Position numbers and translations under genes: made by a program. From NCBI GenBank assembly GCA_035307765.1, contig DATGHU010000015.1, positions 15,663 to 79,662 on the forward strand: a stretch of DNA of 64,000 nt, read 5' to 3'. This document shows, piece after piece, positions 54,232 through 63,558 of the stretch. Origin of the DNA: a bacterium (GTDB taxonomy: Bacteria > Sysuimicrobiota > Sysuimicrobiia > Sysuimicrobiales > Segetimicrobiaceae). The notes beneath the pieces were generated by a model. It was given only the letters and a program-made list of their open reading frames with translations. It searched no databases and was not told the DNA's origin. The stretch's first letter is position 1, and each line of letters opens with the position of its first letter.

Positions 54232-54608
54232 GCGGCAGGTTCCATAGGTCGGGGGGCAAAACCCTGCGGGCAGGCACGATCAATTCCCATGACACGTCAT
54301 TCAGCGGATCCTGCCGATGCCGGCGCATAAGAGTCGGGGGGACCACTATCCGGATTCGGCCTAGTGCCAACGTACTACTTGGTACTCAAGACGCGACGCA
54401 TGCGCTGACGCGGCGATATTGAATAGCAAGACCATCCTCGGGAAAGGCGCTGGAATGACATCCACCAGTGGTGCACTCCCCCATGAGTGCCTCGGAGGTT
54501 TCCTTCGGGCGCTGGCGGGTATTCGCCTCATTCTCATTAGAGAGGTGGATTTCCAGGTCCGCCACTAATGGGTAAGAACCAAATGAGAGCCAAAAGAGGA
54601 GGTGTGAT
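54232..54608. other. Gene-free stretch, lower GC
   Basis: No gene is supported in these 377 bases. Composition is visibly lower in GC than the surroundings and continues into the VOC gene. A minus-strand frame crossing 54386-54673 lacks a ribosome-binding site and any recognisable motif. The last bases hold the strong AGAGGAGG site of the next gene. Confidence 0.5.
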
Positions 54609-55397
54609 ATGGCTACACAGACCAAGCACGCGCACGGCGTCTTCTCTTGGGTACAGTTGGGGGTCCCCGACACCGCACCGGCAAAGCCCTTCTACGGGAG
54701 CCTGTTCGGGTGGGAGTTTGAGGACATGCCGGCCGGCCCTGGAATGACGTACGCGTTCATCAAGTACAAGGGCAAGAGTGTCGGTGGCCTCGCCGCTTTG
54801 CCCAAAGAGGTCATCGCCAAAGGCGTGCCGTCGCACTGGCTGCCCTTCGTCAACGTGACGAACGTCGATGACGTCGTCAAGAAGGCGAAGCAGAGCGGCG
54901 GCAAGTTGCCGATGGGCGAGGCCATGGACGTTCTGGATGCTGGACGCATGGCATTCCTGCAAGATCCTACAGGTGCGCATTTCGCAATCTGGCAGGCCAA
55001 GACCCATCAAGGCGCTGATGTTGTCAACGAAATCGGCGCGATGTGCTGGAACGAACTGATGACCTCGGACACCGAAGCTGCCGGGCGGTTCTACAAAACG
55101 ACCTTCGGCTGGAACGCCGAACAGGTCGATATGGGCGAGGATGGCACGTACACGATCTTCAAGATCGGCGAAAAGCAGATCAGCGGGATGATGAAGCGAC
55201 CACCGCGCTTGAAGGATGTGCCGCCCAACTGGCTCACGTACTTCGCCGTTACGAACGTCGACGATATGGCGAAGAAGGCCGCGAGCCTCGGCGGCAAGAT
55301 CTTCCAGCCGCCAATGGACATCCCGGATATCGGCCGCTTCGCGGTGATCCAGGATCCGCAGGGCGCGGTGTTCGCACTCTTCAAGCCGAAGGCGTGA
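54609..55397 (+). CDS. VOC family protein with two glyoxalase-like domains
   Basis: A vicinal-oxygen-chelate fold protein of 262 residues with two tandem domains. The first (about 8-130) starts GVFSWVQLGVPDTAPAKPFY and ends AFLQDPTGAHFAIWQ. The second (about 142-260) starts CWNELMTSDTEAAGRFYKTTF and ends AVIQDPQGAVFALFKPK. This duplicated form matches the CFP30B-like group of hydroxylase/glyoxalase homologues with no assigned reaction. AGAGGAGGTG lies upstream of the ATG. Codon use is richer in A/T at third positions than in neighbouring genes, which hints at a different origin or lower expression pressure. Confidence 0.88.
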   Translation: MATQTKHAHGVFSWVQLGVPDTAPAKPFYGSLFGWEFEDMPAGPGMTYAFIKYKGKSVGGLAALPKEVIAKGVPSHWLPFVNVTNVDDVVKKAKQSGGKLPMGEAMDVLDAGRMAFLQDPTGAHFAIWQAKTHQGADVVNEIGAMCWNELMTSDTEAAGRFYKTTFGWNAEQVDMGEDGTYTIFKIGEKQISGMMKRPPRLKDVPPNWLTYFAVTNVDDMAKKAASLGGKIFQPPMDIPDIGRFAVIQDPQGAVFALFKPKA

Positions 55398-55948
55398 CGA
55401 GCCGGCCTCAGACGGCTGGCCCGGGTGGCGTGGGTGGGGGTGGGGCGGGCACACCGGCTCCACCCCCCGGCATTCGGGCAAGCCCCACGCGCTGACAAAT
55501 TCCCCGCCGACGTCCGGGACCACCACCACGGGAAAAGCGGACCAGGAAACCGGAGGAGCCCATCACCTCGTGCGTGCACGATCGTGCTACCCACCTACCG
55601 CTAGGCCTTGCGTTTCGCAGCGGCGCCTCATGGGTCACACCCGGGCCATCGCGCAGTGGAAGCGCCTCTCGGGCACCGCCGACGAGCGCGCCGCCGCTGC
55701 ATCGACGGTGTCGAGGTCGACCGTCTGTTGGCCTCCTTGTGCCGGGCTGGCGATCGCGGAAGGCGGCCCCCGGGGGGGGTGAAGGGGGGCGGGACGCGAA
55801 ATTCGTCTGGGCACATTCGGCCGACCGCGGGGCAGGAGAACGACCCCGTACGGTTGACTTTCCGCTCGGGGTGCATCCAATCTTGTTGGTGGGATGAGCG
55901 CCCACCGGGCGGGGCGCGCCGCGATGCGCTTCGGGCGGGCCGGGCGCC
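55398..55948. other. Gene-free stretch, probably decayed coding DNA
   Basis: No intact gene. Around 55630-55700 one frame reads AIAQWKRLSGTADERAAA, faintly like the N-terminus of an M28-type peptidase, and then loses frame. The similarity is too short to name. The stretch leads directly into a frameshifted acetyltransferase gene, so the whole of 55.4-56.6 kb may be degraded or poorly sequenced. Confidence 0.35.
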
Positions 55949-56586
55949 GTGGAGGCGGGAGAATTGGGCGACCCCGATCCAGTCCTGATCGATATTCCCG
56001 AGGAGCTCGACGGTCCCCGCGTGTGCTTTGGCCACCCCGGTCGGAGGATGCCTCCGCCGTCTGGGAGGCGATGGAAGAGTCGCGCGCGCATCTGGCCCCA
56101 TGGGTGTCCTGGGTGCACGATCTGCGCTCGACGATCAGCAGGCGACGATTGCCCGGCTGAATGCGCGATGGGTCCTCCGCGAGTTCCTCACCGTCGGCAT
56201 CTTTGACCGCGCGACGGGTCGCTATCTCGGGGGAGCGGCCTCCACCGGATCAACTGGTTGGTCAGGACATTTGAGATCGGCTATTGGATCCGGGCGGCGG
56301 CGCAGGGACGGGGGTATGTGGCCGAGGCCGTGCGGGTGCTGGTCCGGTTCGCCTTCGAGGCGTTGGGCGCCAACCGAGTGGAGATTCGGACGGGGGGTGG
56401 GAACGCCCGGAGCCGGAAGGTCGCGGAGGCGTGGGTTTGCGAGGGCACGCTCCGGGCGCGCCCGCATCGATGGGGAAGGGCGGGTCGCCGACACCGTCGT
56501 CTACGCCTTTGATCCCCGAGGACTATGTGCGGCTCCCTTGGCGCCCCACGCTGCTCCCGTATCCCCCCGCGCCCGGCCGGGGCTGA
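55949..56586 (+). pseudogene. RimJ/RimL-type GNAT acetyltransferase, five frameshifts
   Basis: An acetyltransferase of about 200 residues can be read only by changing frame five times. The pieces in order are LIDIPEELDGPR (from 55949), RSEDASAVWEAMEESRAHL (about 56020-56125), TIARLNARWVLREF and TVGIFDRATGRYLGG (to about 56238), HRINWLVRTFEIGYWIR through ALGANRVEIR to CEGTLR (56243-56455), IDGEGRVADTVVYAFDP (56466-56516), and PEDYVRLPWRP to the stop at 56584. The pieces are colinear with the family, and no in-frame nonsense mutation is needed. Either the gene is recently dead or the stretch contains single-base sequence errors. Confidence 0.8.
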
Positions 56587-56731
56587 ATGGCCGGCGCATC
56601 TTGGCGTTACGGGGGACCTTCAACGTGGGCGGCGCCATCTGCAGCGAGCCGTGCGATCCGACGATGAAGGGCGGCGGACCGCCGACGTCATCTTTCCCCG
56701 AGCGGGAGGAAGCGGAGAGGAGGCCGAAGGG

Positions 56732-57481
56732 GTGGGAGTGTTGAGCGGGCAGGGCGCGCTCGTGTTCGGGGCCAGTAGCGGGATCGGCCGGGCCACGGCC
56801 GTGGCCTTGGCCCGTGCCGGGGCGGCGGTGGTGGTGGCGGCCCGAACCGGGCCGGCGCTCGAGCAGGTAGCCGCGCAGATCCGGTCGGAAGGCGGACGGG
56901 CCGACGCGGTGGTCGTGGACGTGGCGGTGCGGGAGCAGGTCGATGCGGCCGTTGACCGGGTCCGTGCGTTGTGGGATGCCCTCGACATCGTGGTAAATGC
57001 TGCGGGCACCAACGTGCCCAGGCGGCGGCTCGACGTCCTCAGCCAAGCGGACTGGGATGAGCTGATCCGCGTGAACCTCAGCGGCGCGTTTCATACGATC
57101 CAGGCGGCGCTCCCGCCGATGCGGGACCGCCGGAGCGGACTGATCGTGCAGGTCTCGTCGGTGTCCGGGCGGTGGGGGGACACGTCGGGGGCGGCGTACC
57201 AGGCCAGCAAGCACGGCGTGATCGGGCTCTGTCAGGCCACCATGTTCGAGGAGCGCCGCAACGGCATCCGCGTGACCGCGGTCCTGCCGGGTTTGACCGA
57301 CACCCCGATCCTGCAGCGTCGGTCCGAGCCGCCCCCGCGGTCGGTCCTGGACCAGGCGCTGCAGCCCGAGGATGTGGCGGCGGCCTGTGTCTTCCTGGCG
57401 AGCCTGCCGGCGCGGAGCTACGTTCCCGAGCTGATCATGCTGCCGCCGCAACTCCAGTGCGTGGGGCTGACGGCGATCTGA
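56732..57481 (+). CDS. SDR family NAD(P)-dependent oxidoreductase
   Basis: A short-chain dehydrogenase/reductase of 249 residues, the usual classical SDR length. The cofactor loop is GASSGIGRA near 11-19, then VNAAGTN. The catalytic Ser lies in VQVSSVSGRWG near 137, and the Tyr-x3-Lys is YQASKHG near 153-159. GTG 56732 has AGGAGG eight bases upstream. GTG 56738 and TTG 56741 are alternatives. Substrate unknown. It is followed 16 bases later by an Ldh2-type dehydrogenase, suggesting a shared hydroxy-acid or polyol pathway. Confidence 0.9.
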   Translation: MGVLSGQGALVFGASSGIGRATAVALARAGAAVVVAARTGPALEQVAAQIRSEGGRADAVVVDVAVREQVDAAVDRVRALWDALDIVVNAAGTNVPRRRLDVLSQADWDELIRVNLSGAFHTIQAALPPMRDRRSGLIVQVSSVSGRWGDTSGAAYQASKHGVIGLCQATMFEERRNGIRVTAVLPGLTDTPILQRRSEPPPRSVLDQALQPEDVAAACVFLASLPARSYVPELIMLPPQLQCVGLTAI

Positions 57482-57497
57482 GGGGGTGGGTGGGTTC

Positions 57498-58568
57498 ATG
57501 CAGACGTTCAGATTTCAGGCGGCTCCGCTCGAGGACCTCAGCGTCCGCGTCTTTCGCGCGCTGGGCGCGCCGGAGGCGACGGCGAGGACCGTTTCGTCCG
57601 CCCTGATCGAAGCCAACCTGATGGGACACGACTCGCACGGCGTGATGCGGATCCCCGAATACGTCAAGCGCGTCAAGGACGGAAAGGTCCGGCCCGCCGC
57701 CGAGCCCCGCATCCAGGCGGCGCGCGGGGCATCCGCGATCGTCAGCGGCGAGTGGGCCTTCGGCCAGGTCGCGGGCACCGTGGCGATCGACGCCGCGGTC
57801 GATCGGGCCCGGGAGTACGGCGTGGGAGCCGTGGCGCTCGTCCGCTGCACCCACCTTGGGCGGGTGGGTGCCTACCCCGAGCGGGCGGCCGCCTCGGACT
57901 GCGCGGCGATGGTGTGGGTCGGAGGGTTGGGCGAGGGGCCGGCGGTGCCCCACGGCGGCAGCCGGCCGGCGCTGGGCACCAACCCCGTGTCGTTCGGGTT
58001 CCCGGTCGAAGACGACCACCCGGCGGTCCTCGACTTCGCGACGACCGCGGTGGCGGCCGGCAAGGTGAGGGTGGCGCTGGACGCGCACAAGGCGCTCCCG
58101 CCCGGGTGCATCGTCGACAGTCTGGGACGCCCGACCACGGATCCCAACGAGTTCATGAACGGCGGAGGGCTGATGCCGTTCGGCGGCCATAAAGGATTTG
58201 CCATGTCGGTGATGGCGGAGCTGTTCGGACAGGCCCTGACCGGGGCCGATCAGCCCGGGGGACCGGACGAAGAGGTGTTCCGGCGATCGGGCGCGTTGTT
58301 CGTCGCGGTCTACGTCGGGGCGTTTCGCCCGGCGGAGCGGGCGAAGCAGGTCGCCAAGACCCTCGTCACCCGTTTGCGCGCGGTCCCCCCGGCGCAGGGG
58401 GTGGAATGTGTGCAGACCCCCGGGGAGCCGGAGGCGAGAACGCGCCGCCAGCGCACGGCCGGGGGCATCGAAGTCCCCGAGGATACCTGGCGGGCGATCG
58501 TGAAGGCCGCGGAGTCCGTCGGGCTCTCGGGGCAGGACCTTCCCGCGCCGGCGGCCTCGCCCCGGTGA
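57498..58568 (+). CDS. Ldh2/malate/ureidoglycolate dehydrogenase family oxidoreductase
   Basis: An NAD(P)-dependent 2-hydroxyacid dehydrogenase of the Ldh2/MdhII family, 356 residues. The catalytic His lies in LMGHDSHGVMRIPEY near 39-53. The cofactor-binding regions are visible as GTNPVSFGFP near 162 and AVLDFATTAVAAGKV near 179, and GGHKGFAMSVMAELFGQ near 232 is also typical. ATG 57498 is preceded by a G-rich site. GTG 57486 would add four residues. The substrate could be malate, L-lactate, ureidoglycolate or a sulfonate analogue. The sequence alone does not decide. Confidence 0.88.
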   Translation: MQTFRFQAAPLEDLSVRVFRALGAPEATARTVSSALIEANLMGHDSHGVMRIPEYVKRVKDGKVRPAAEPRIQAARGASAIVSGEWAFGQVAGTVAIDAAVDRAREYGVGAVALVRCTHLGRVGAYPERAAASDCAAMVWVGGLGEGPAVPHGGSRPALGTNPVSFGFPVEDDHPAVLDFATTAVAAGKVRVALDAHKALPPGCIVDSLGRPTTDPNEFMNGGGLMPFGGHKGFAMSVMAELFGQALTGADQPGGPDEEVFRRSGALFVAVYVGAFRPAERAKQVAKTLVTRLRAVPPAQGVECVQTPGEPEARTRRQRTAGGIEVPEDTWRAIVKAAESVGLSGQDLPAPAASPR

Positions 58569-58722
58569 CGCGGCGGAGGCCCGGTCCGCGCCGGGGCGAC
58601 GTGCGCCCACCGGGGGGCCTTCGACGCCGTGGTCCCTCCCCGACTTGAGATCGGCACCTCGGATGGGAGTCCGGGCGTGTTCTCTCGGCCGCGGCAAGGG
58701 GTGATCGTCGTCGCGCCGTCCC

Positions 58723-59970
58723 ATGCCTGATCCCGCCGCGCCGCAGGGGCGGTGGGCGGCCCTCGCGTTGATCGCCGTGGCGCAGATCGGGGCGATGAGC
58801 ACGTGGTTCAGCGCGGCCGCGGTTGCCCCGTCGCTGGCGCGGGAGTGGCATTTGACCGCCGCCGCCGTGGCCCTGCTCACGGTCGCCGTCCAGGTGGGCT
58901 TCGTCGCCGGCGCGCTGGCGTCCGCGATCACCGGGATCGCCGACATCGTCTCGACCCGCGCGGTGTTTGTGGTCAGCGCGCTCGCCGCCGCGGCCGCGAA
59001 CGCGCTCCTTCCGGCCACGGCCGGCGACCTCCGGGTGGCCATCCCCCTGCGGTTGGTCTTGGGCGGGTGTCTCGCCGGAGTCTACCCGACGGGGATGAAG
59101 CTGATGACCGGGTGGTTCCGCCAGGGGCGGGGGTTTGCGATCGGCGTGCTGGTGGGGGCTCTGACGCTGGGATCGGCGTCCCCGCACCTCATCGCCGGAA
59201 TCGGGTTGTCGGGGGCCTTCGCCTGGCAGACGGTGATCGTCGTCACCAGCCTCGGGGCGGTGGCCTCGGCCGCGATCGTTGCGGGGTTCGCCCGCTCGGG
59301 CCCCTTTGAGGCGCCTTCGGCGAGGTTGGATCTCGGCTGGGCCCTCCGCTCGCTCCGCGACCCGGCGATCCGGCTCGCCAACCTGGGCTATTTCGGGCAC
59401 ATGTGGGAGCTCTACGCGATGTGGACATGGATCCCGGCGTTTCTCTTCGCCAGTTATCTGGCGTCGGGCGTTGGAGGAGGGACGGGGGCGGCGGCCGGCC
59501 GGCTCGCGAGCATGGCGGCGGCGACCGTGATTGGCCTCGGCGCGTTCGGCTGCGTGGCGGCCGGCCTGCTGGCGGATCGCGTGGGGCGAACGGTGATCAC
59601 CGCCACGGCGATGGCGATCAGCGGCAGCTGCGCGGTGCTCACCGGGCTGCTGTTCGCGAGTCCTCCGCTGCTCGTCACCGTGATCGCGGTGGTGTGGGGG
59701 GTCAGCGTCATCGCCGACTCGGCGCAGTTCTCCGCTTCGATCAGCGAACTCGCGGAGCCGCACCGCGTCGGCAGCGCGCTGGCCCTCCAGACGGCCCTCG
59801 GGTTCTTGCTCACCGCCGTGAGCATCCAGGTGCTCCCGTTCGTGCTGCGGGTGGGGGGGTGGTCCGCGGCGTTTACCACCCTGGCGATCGGGCCGGCGTT
59901 GGGCATGGTGGCGATGCTCCGCCTTCGCACCCGCCCCGAGGCGGCACGGCTGGCCGGCGGACGCCGGTAG
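58723..59970 (+). CDS. MFS transporter
   Basis: A major facilitator superfamily permease, 415 residues with about 12 helices. The MFS layout is two six-helix halves joined by a cytoplasmic loop around 195-215 (SGPFEAPSARLDLGWALRSL). The second half shows the loop motif LLADRVGRTV, a form of the GxxxDRxGR signature. It follows the Ldh2-type gene by 154 bases containing no visible feature, and might import that enzyme's substrate. This is inference. No substrate-specific motif was recognised. Confidence 0.86.
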   Translation: MPDPAAPQGRWAALALIAVAQIGAMSTWFSAAAVAPSLAREWHLTAAAVALLTVAVQVGFVAGALASAITGIADIVSTRAVFVVSALAAAAANALLPATAGDLRVAIPLRLVLGGCLAGVYPTGMKLMTGWFRQGRGFAIGVLVGALTLGSASPHLIAGIGLSGAFAWQTVIVVTSLGAVASAAIVAGFARSGPFEAPSARLDLGWALRSLRDPAIRLANLGYFGHMWELYAMWTWIPAFLFASYLASGVGGGTGAAAGRLASMAAATVIGLGAFGCVAAGLLADRVGRTVITATAMAISGSCAVLTGLLFASPPLLVTVIAVVWGVSVIADSAQFSASISELAEPHRVGSALALQTALGFLLTAVSIQVLPFVLRVGGWSAAFTTLAIGPALGMVAMLRLRTRPEAARLAGGRR

Positions 59971-60094
59971 CGCGGCGACTCCCGCGAGATGCCGGGTCGA
60001 TCCGTGGAGTGAGCCCCGGGTTGGGGAGGAGTACGCCGCATGCAAGAGAAGGTAAGCGGCGGGGCGCCGCATCGGCGCCCGGAGGGCGTTGCGC

Positions 60095-61351
60095 TTGAAA
60101 TCGGACGTGTCCAATCTCGGGCTGGTCGCGCAGGGATGGCAACGGATCTCGTGGGCGGACGGGGAGATGCCCGTGCTCCGGCTGATCCGCGACCGATTCG
60201 CCCGCGAACGGCCGCTGGAGGGCCTCCGGGTCGCGGCGTGTCTGCACGTCACGACCGAGACCGCCAATCTCATGCGCACGCTCCAGGCGGGCGGCGCGTC
60301 CCTGGCGCTCTGCGCGAGCAATCCCCTCTCCACGCAGGACGACGTGGCCGCGGCGCTGGTCGAGCACGCCCACCTGTCGGTGTTCGCGCGCAAGGGTGAA
60401 GACCGCGACACCTACTATCGGCACATCGACCAGGCGCTGGAGACCCGTCCCAACGTGACGATGGACGATGGGGCGGACCTCGTCTCCGTCCTGCACAGCA
60501 CGCAGACGGACCGGCTGCGCGACGTGATCGCCGGCACGGAGGAGACCACCACCGGGGTGATCCGGCTGCGGAGCATGGCGCAGGCCAAGGCGCTGCGCTA
60601 TCCGATCGTCGCGGTCAACGATGCCAACACGAAGCATCTCTTCGACAACCGGTACGGGACCGGGCAGTCGGCGATCGACGGGCTGATCCGGGCCACCAAC
60701 CTGCTGCTCGCCGGGCGCACCATCGCCGTGGCGGGGTACGGAAGCTGCGGCCGCGGGCTCGCCACGCGGGCGAAGGGCATGGGCGCGCAGGTGGTGGTGA
60801 CCGAGGTGGACCCGCTGCGGGCACTCGAAGCCCATATGGATGGCTACCGGGTGCTGCCGATGCTGGAGGCCGCGCGGATCTCGGACGTATTGCTCACCGT
60901 CACCGGGGATACCGGGGTAATCCGCCGCGAGCATTTTGAGGTGATGAAAGATCGGGCGATCGTGGGAAACGCCGGGCACTTCAACGTGGAAATCGACCTT
61001 CCGGTTCTCGCCGACCTCGCCGTGGAGCGGCGGCCCGTTCGAGAATACGTGGAGGAGTTCCGCCTTGCGGACGGCCGGCGGATCTACGTGCTGGCGGATG
61101 GACGGCTGCTCAATCTCGCCGCGGCCGAGGGCCACCCCGCGGCGGTGATGGACATGAGCTTTGCGAACCAAGCGTTGGCCCTGGAATATCTCGCCCGCCA
61201 CGGACGGACCCTCGCCCCGGACGTCTACCCCGTTCCATCCGAGATCGACCAGCAAGTGGCCGCGCTCAAGCTCAGCGCCGAGGGCATCGCCATCGACACG
61301 TTGACCGAACAGCAGGAGCGGTACCTGCGGTCGTGGCAGGAAGGTACGTAA
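60095..61351 (+). CDS. ahcY: Adenosylhomocysteinase, archaeal/thermophile-type
   Basis: Hydrolyses S-adenosylhomocysteine to adenosine and homocysteine using bound NAD. The 418-residue product shows the substrate-domain [28 protein letters not shown] near 174-191 (the YGTGQS form typical of archaeal and Thermotoga enzymes rather than YGCRES), and the NAD loop [10 protein letters not shown] near 211-220. TTG 60095 is chosen because GGAGGG lies eight bases upstream and gives the usual [13 protein letters not shown] start. TTG 60089 is close. A stronger site precedes ATG 60040 in another frame. Archaeal-type enzymes may also accept S-inosylhomocysteine. Confidence 0.9.
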   Translation: MKSDVSNLGLVAQGWQRISWADGEMPVLRLIRDRFARERPLEGLRVAACLHVTTETANLMRTLQAGGASLALCASNPLSTQDDVAAALVEHAHLSVFARKGEDRDTYYRHIDQALETRPNVTMDDGADLVSVLHSTQTDRLRDVIAGTEETTTGVIRLRSMAQAKALRYPIVAVNDANTKHLFDNRYGTGQSAIDGLIRATNLLLAGRTIAVAGYGSCGRGLATRAKGMGAQVVVTEVDPLRALEAHMDGYRVLPMLEAARISDVLLTVTGDTGVIRREHFEVMKDRAIVGNAGHFNVEIDLPVLADLAVERRPVREYVEEFRLADGRRIYVLADGRLLNLAAAEGHPAAVMDMSFANQALALEYLARHGRTLAPDVYPVPSEIDQQVAALKLSAEGIAIDTLTEQQERYLRSWQEGT

Positions 61352-61372
61352 TCGTCGCTGGGAGGGAGCATC

Positions 61373-62581
61373 GTGAATAGGGACACGTCGCCCGCCGGGG
61401 CCGGGCTGGCCGATCGGATGGGAAAGCTCGGCACGGAGACGGCGTTTGAGGTGCTGGCGCGGGCGAAGGCCCTCGAGGCCGAGGGTCGGTCGATCATCCA
61501 CCTGGAGATCGGGGAGCCGGACTTCGACACGCCGGCGCACATCAAGGAAGCGGCGATCCGAGCCCTCCGAGACGGCTACACGCACTACACGCCCGCCGCG
61601 GGTATCCTCGAGGCGCGCGAGGCGATCGCGGAGCATGTGGGCGCGCGCCGGGGGATCACCGTCTCGCCGGACGAGGTGGTCATCACCCCGGGGGCCAAAC
61701 CCGTCATGTTCTTCCTCGTGATGATGCTGGTCAACCCCGGCGACGAGGTCATCTTTCCCGATCCCGGGTTTCCGATCTACGAGTCGGTGGCCCGATTCGT
61801 CGGGGCGCGTGCCGTGCCTTGGGTCCTGCGCGAGGATCGCCAGTTTCGCGCGGATCCCGAGGAGCTTCGTGCGCTGATCACGCCTCGGACGAGGCTGATC
61901 ATCCTCAACTCTCCCCACAACCCGACGGCCAGCGTGCTGTCGCGGGCGGATCTGGGGGCGATTGCGGAGATCGTCCGCGGTCGACCGATCACGGTGCTCG
62001 CCGACGAAATCTACAACCGCATCCTCTACGAAGGGACGTTTGTCAGCCTGGCCAGCCTCCCGGAGATGCGTTCCCAGACGGTGATCCTCGATGGGTTCAG
62101 CAAGACCTACGCGATGACCGGATGGCGGCTCGGGTACGGGGTGATGCCGACCCAACTCGCCGCTCGGATGACGCAGTTGATGGTCAACTCCAACTCCTGC
62201 ACCGCGGCATTCACGCAGATGGCGGGGGTCGCCGCGCTGCGCGGACCGCAGGAGTGCGTCGACCGGATGGTCGCCGAATTCCGTCGCCGCCGCGACGTGA
62301 TCGTCTCCGGGCTCAACGGTCTGCCGGGTGTGACCTGCCTCCGCCCGCCCGGGGCCTTCTATGCGTTCCCGAACGTGCGCGCGATCGACGCCGACGCGGG
62401 GCGGCTTCAGGATGCGCTGCTCCGCGACGCCGGCGTGGCGGTGCTCTCCGGCTCCGCGTTCGGCGGGCACGGCCAGGGGTACCTGCGCCTGAGCTACGCG
62501 AACTCCGTCGAGGCCATCACCGAGGCCCTGGCGCGGATCCGGCAGGCGCTTCCCCGCTACGCGCCGCGTCCGACGGCGTGA
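61373..62581 (+). CDS. Class I/II PLP-dependent aminotransferase
   Basis: An aspartate-aminotransferase-like enzyme of subgroup I-gamma, 402 residues. Features are EIGEPDFDTPAHIKEAA near 42-58, the PLP phosphate site PGAKPVMFF, the Asn in LNSPHNPTA near 180, and the Asp/Tyr in LADEIYNRILYEG. The Schiff-base Lys lies in GFSKTYAMTGWRLGY near 243. GTG 61373 follows GGGAGGGAG. It sits 21 bases after ahcY, so the two are probably co-transcribed. Substrate (aspartate, aromatic, branched-chain or methionine-related 2-oxo acid) is not determined. The link to ahcY hints at sulfur amino acids. Confidence 0.9.
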   Translation: MNRDTSPAGAGLADRMGKLGTETAFEVLARAKALEAEGRSIIHLEIGEPDFDTPAHIKEAAIRALRDGYTHYTPAAGILEAREAIAEHVGARRGITVSPDEVVITPGAKPVMFFLVMMLVNPGDEVIFPDPGFPIYESVARFVGARAVPWVLREDRQFRADPEELRALITPRTRLIILNSPHNPTASVLSRADLGAIAEIVRGRPITVLADEIYNRILYEGTFVSLASLPEMRSQTVILDGFSKTYAMTGWRLGYGVMPTQLAARMTQLMVNSNSCTAAFTQMAGVAALRGPQECVDRMVAEFRRRRDVIVSGLNGLPGVTCLRPPGAFYAFPNVRAIDADAGRLQDALLRDAGVAVLSGSAFGGHGQGYLRLSYANSVEAITEALARIRQALPRYAPRPTA

Positions 62582-62631
62582 TGCGGGTGTCGCAGCCGCG
62601 GTGACGGGCGCCGCGTCGCTGGTGCGGTTGA

Positions 62632-62973
62632 TCAGGCGGGGACGTAGACGTGTGCGTCGAGGGCGCGCCCCTCGATGGTGTGGACGCTGACCACGATTCG
62701 CCGGTAGTGATCTCCCTCGTACGCATCGAGGATCCGGAGCGCTTCCGCGTCGATCCCATCGAGCAGTTTTCCGGCGACGTGCGTGCCGGGGCACGCCCGA
62801 ATCACCGGATAGCCGATGGCCGGGTCGAATGCCCGCTCGTATCCCTGGAGGATCGCGGGGCGCCCAAACACATGGTGGCCCAGGAGCCCCTGGACCACCG
62901 CGTCATCCTTGAGGGTGCCGTAGACAAAGAGCCGCGAAACCGCTAGACCACCCGGCCCCGCTGGTGCAGCCAC
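62632..62973 (-). CDS. Gamma-glutamylcyclotransferase-like (GGACT/AIG2) protein
   Basis: A small enzyme-like protein of about 113 residues. The fold signature LFVYGTLKDD lies near 14-23, and the likely catalytic Glu is in LDAYEGDHYRR near 81-91. Family members form 5-oxoproline from gamma-glutamyl amines or act in antibiotic maturation. No conserved start lies right before the first strand. GTG 62973, with GAGGCGG seven bases upstream, is my choice, and GTG 63003 is possible. Either start overlaps the end of the XRE gene, so it is translated after it on the same mRNA. Confidence 0.82.
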   Translation of the reverse strand: MAAPAGPGGLAVSRLFVYGTLKDDAVVQGLLGHHVFGRPAILQGYERAFDPAIGYPVIRACPGTHVAGKLLDGIDAEALRILDAYEGDHYRRIVVSVHTIEGRALDAHVYVPA

Positions 62974-63512
62974 TGACGGACCGCCTCGTGCGCCGCTTCC
63001 CACCCCTCACGGAAGGCTTCCCGAGCGACCGACGCAGTATCCTCGCGTCCGCCGTGGTGCCTGGCCGCCGCGCCGGGCCGCGCTTCCCCGGTCGGGGCCA
63101 GGTCCTCGCACCGCATCCGCTCCAGGGCCGCGCGGAGTTCCTCGGGAGCGATGCTCCGCCCGATCTCGACGGGGAGATGCTCCATGCGGTGCAGGAGCTC
63201 GAGGTGGCGCTGGATGGCCTTCGTGTCCAGCGAATCCACGGCATCTTGAATCGACTCGATCCGTCCCTTGGCCGGGCGTTCTCGGTAGCCCTCGATGAAG
63301 TACGCCGGCGGCTGGTTCAACGCCTCGCACAGCCGCATGAACGTTTCGAACTTGGGAAGGGCCTTTCCCCGTTCCCAGTCGCCCACCGCCACGCCGCTTC
63401 GGAGGCCGAGGCGCGTGGCCAATTGCGCCTGGCTGATGTGCGCCGCTTGCCTTGCTTCGTGCACCCGGCTGCCAAAGGCGCGCCGCAACTCGATCACGGG
63501 CCGCTGATCCAT
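62943..63512 (-). CDS. XRE family transcriptional regulator
   Basis: A 189-residue DNA-binding protein. An N-terminal HTH_3 domain (about 8-70) reads VHEARQAAHISQAQLATRLG, then VAVGDWERGKALPKFETFMRLCEAL. A helical C-terminal region of about 115 residues has no family I recognise and contains a His-rich patch near 150. Its ATG lies seven bases after a TAGAAT -10, so it is probably translated from a leaderless mRNA. It may regulate the overlapping cyclotransferase-like gene and itself. Confidence 0.87.
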   Translation of the reverse strand: MDQRPVIELRRAFGSRVHEARQAAHISQAQLATRLGLRSGVAVGDWERGKALPKFETFMRLCEALNQPPAYFIEGYRERPAKGRIESIQDAVDSLDTKAIQRHLELLHRMEHLPVEIGRSIAPEELRAALERMRCEDLAPTGEARPGAAARHHGGREDTASVAREAFREGWEAAHEAVRQWLHQRGRVV

Positions 63513-63518
63513 AGGCTC

Positions 63519-63547
63519 ATTCTAGGGGACGTTCCGTGAAAGTGCAA
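63519..63547 (-). promoter_or_regulatory. Promoter of the XRE gene, leaderless
   Basis: On the minus strand TTGCAC (63547-63542), 17 bases, TAGAAT (63524-63519). The predicted start coincides with the ATG at 63512, and no ribosome-binding site can fit. Confidence 0.6.
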
Positions 63548-63558
63548 TCCCGCGCCGC

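Noticed and set aside
54386-54673. Minus-strand 95-codon frame before the VOC gene
   Set aside because: It overlaps the VOC start, lacks a ribosome-binding site and has no family resemblance.
59971-60094. Possible SAH riboswitch before ahcY
   Set aside because: The conserved core of the SAH riboswitch is not visible in this leader, and no pairing arrangement was evident.
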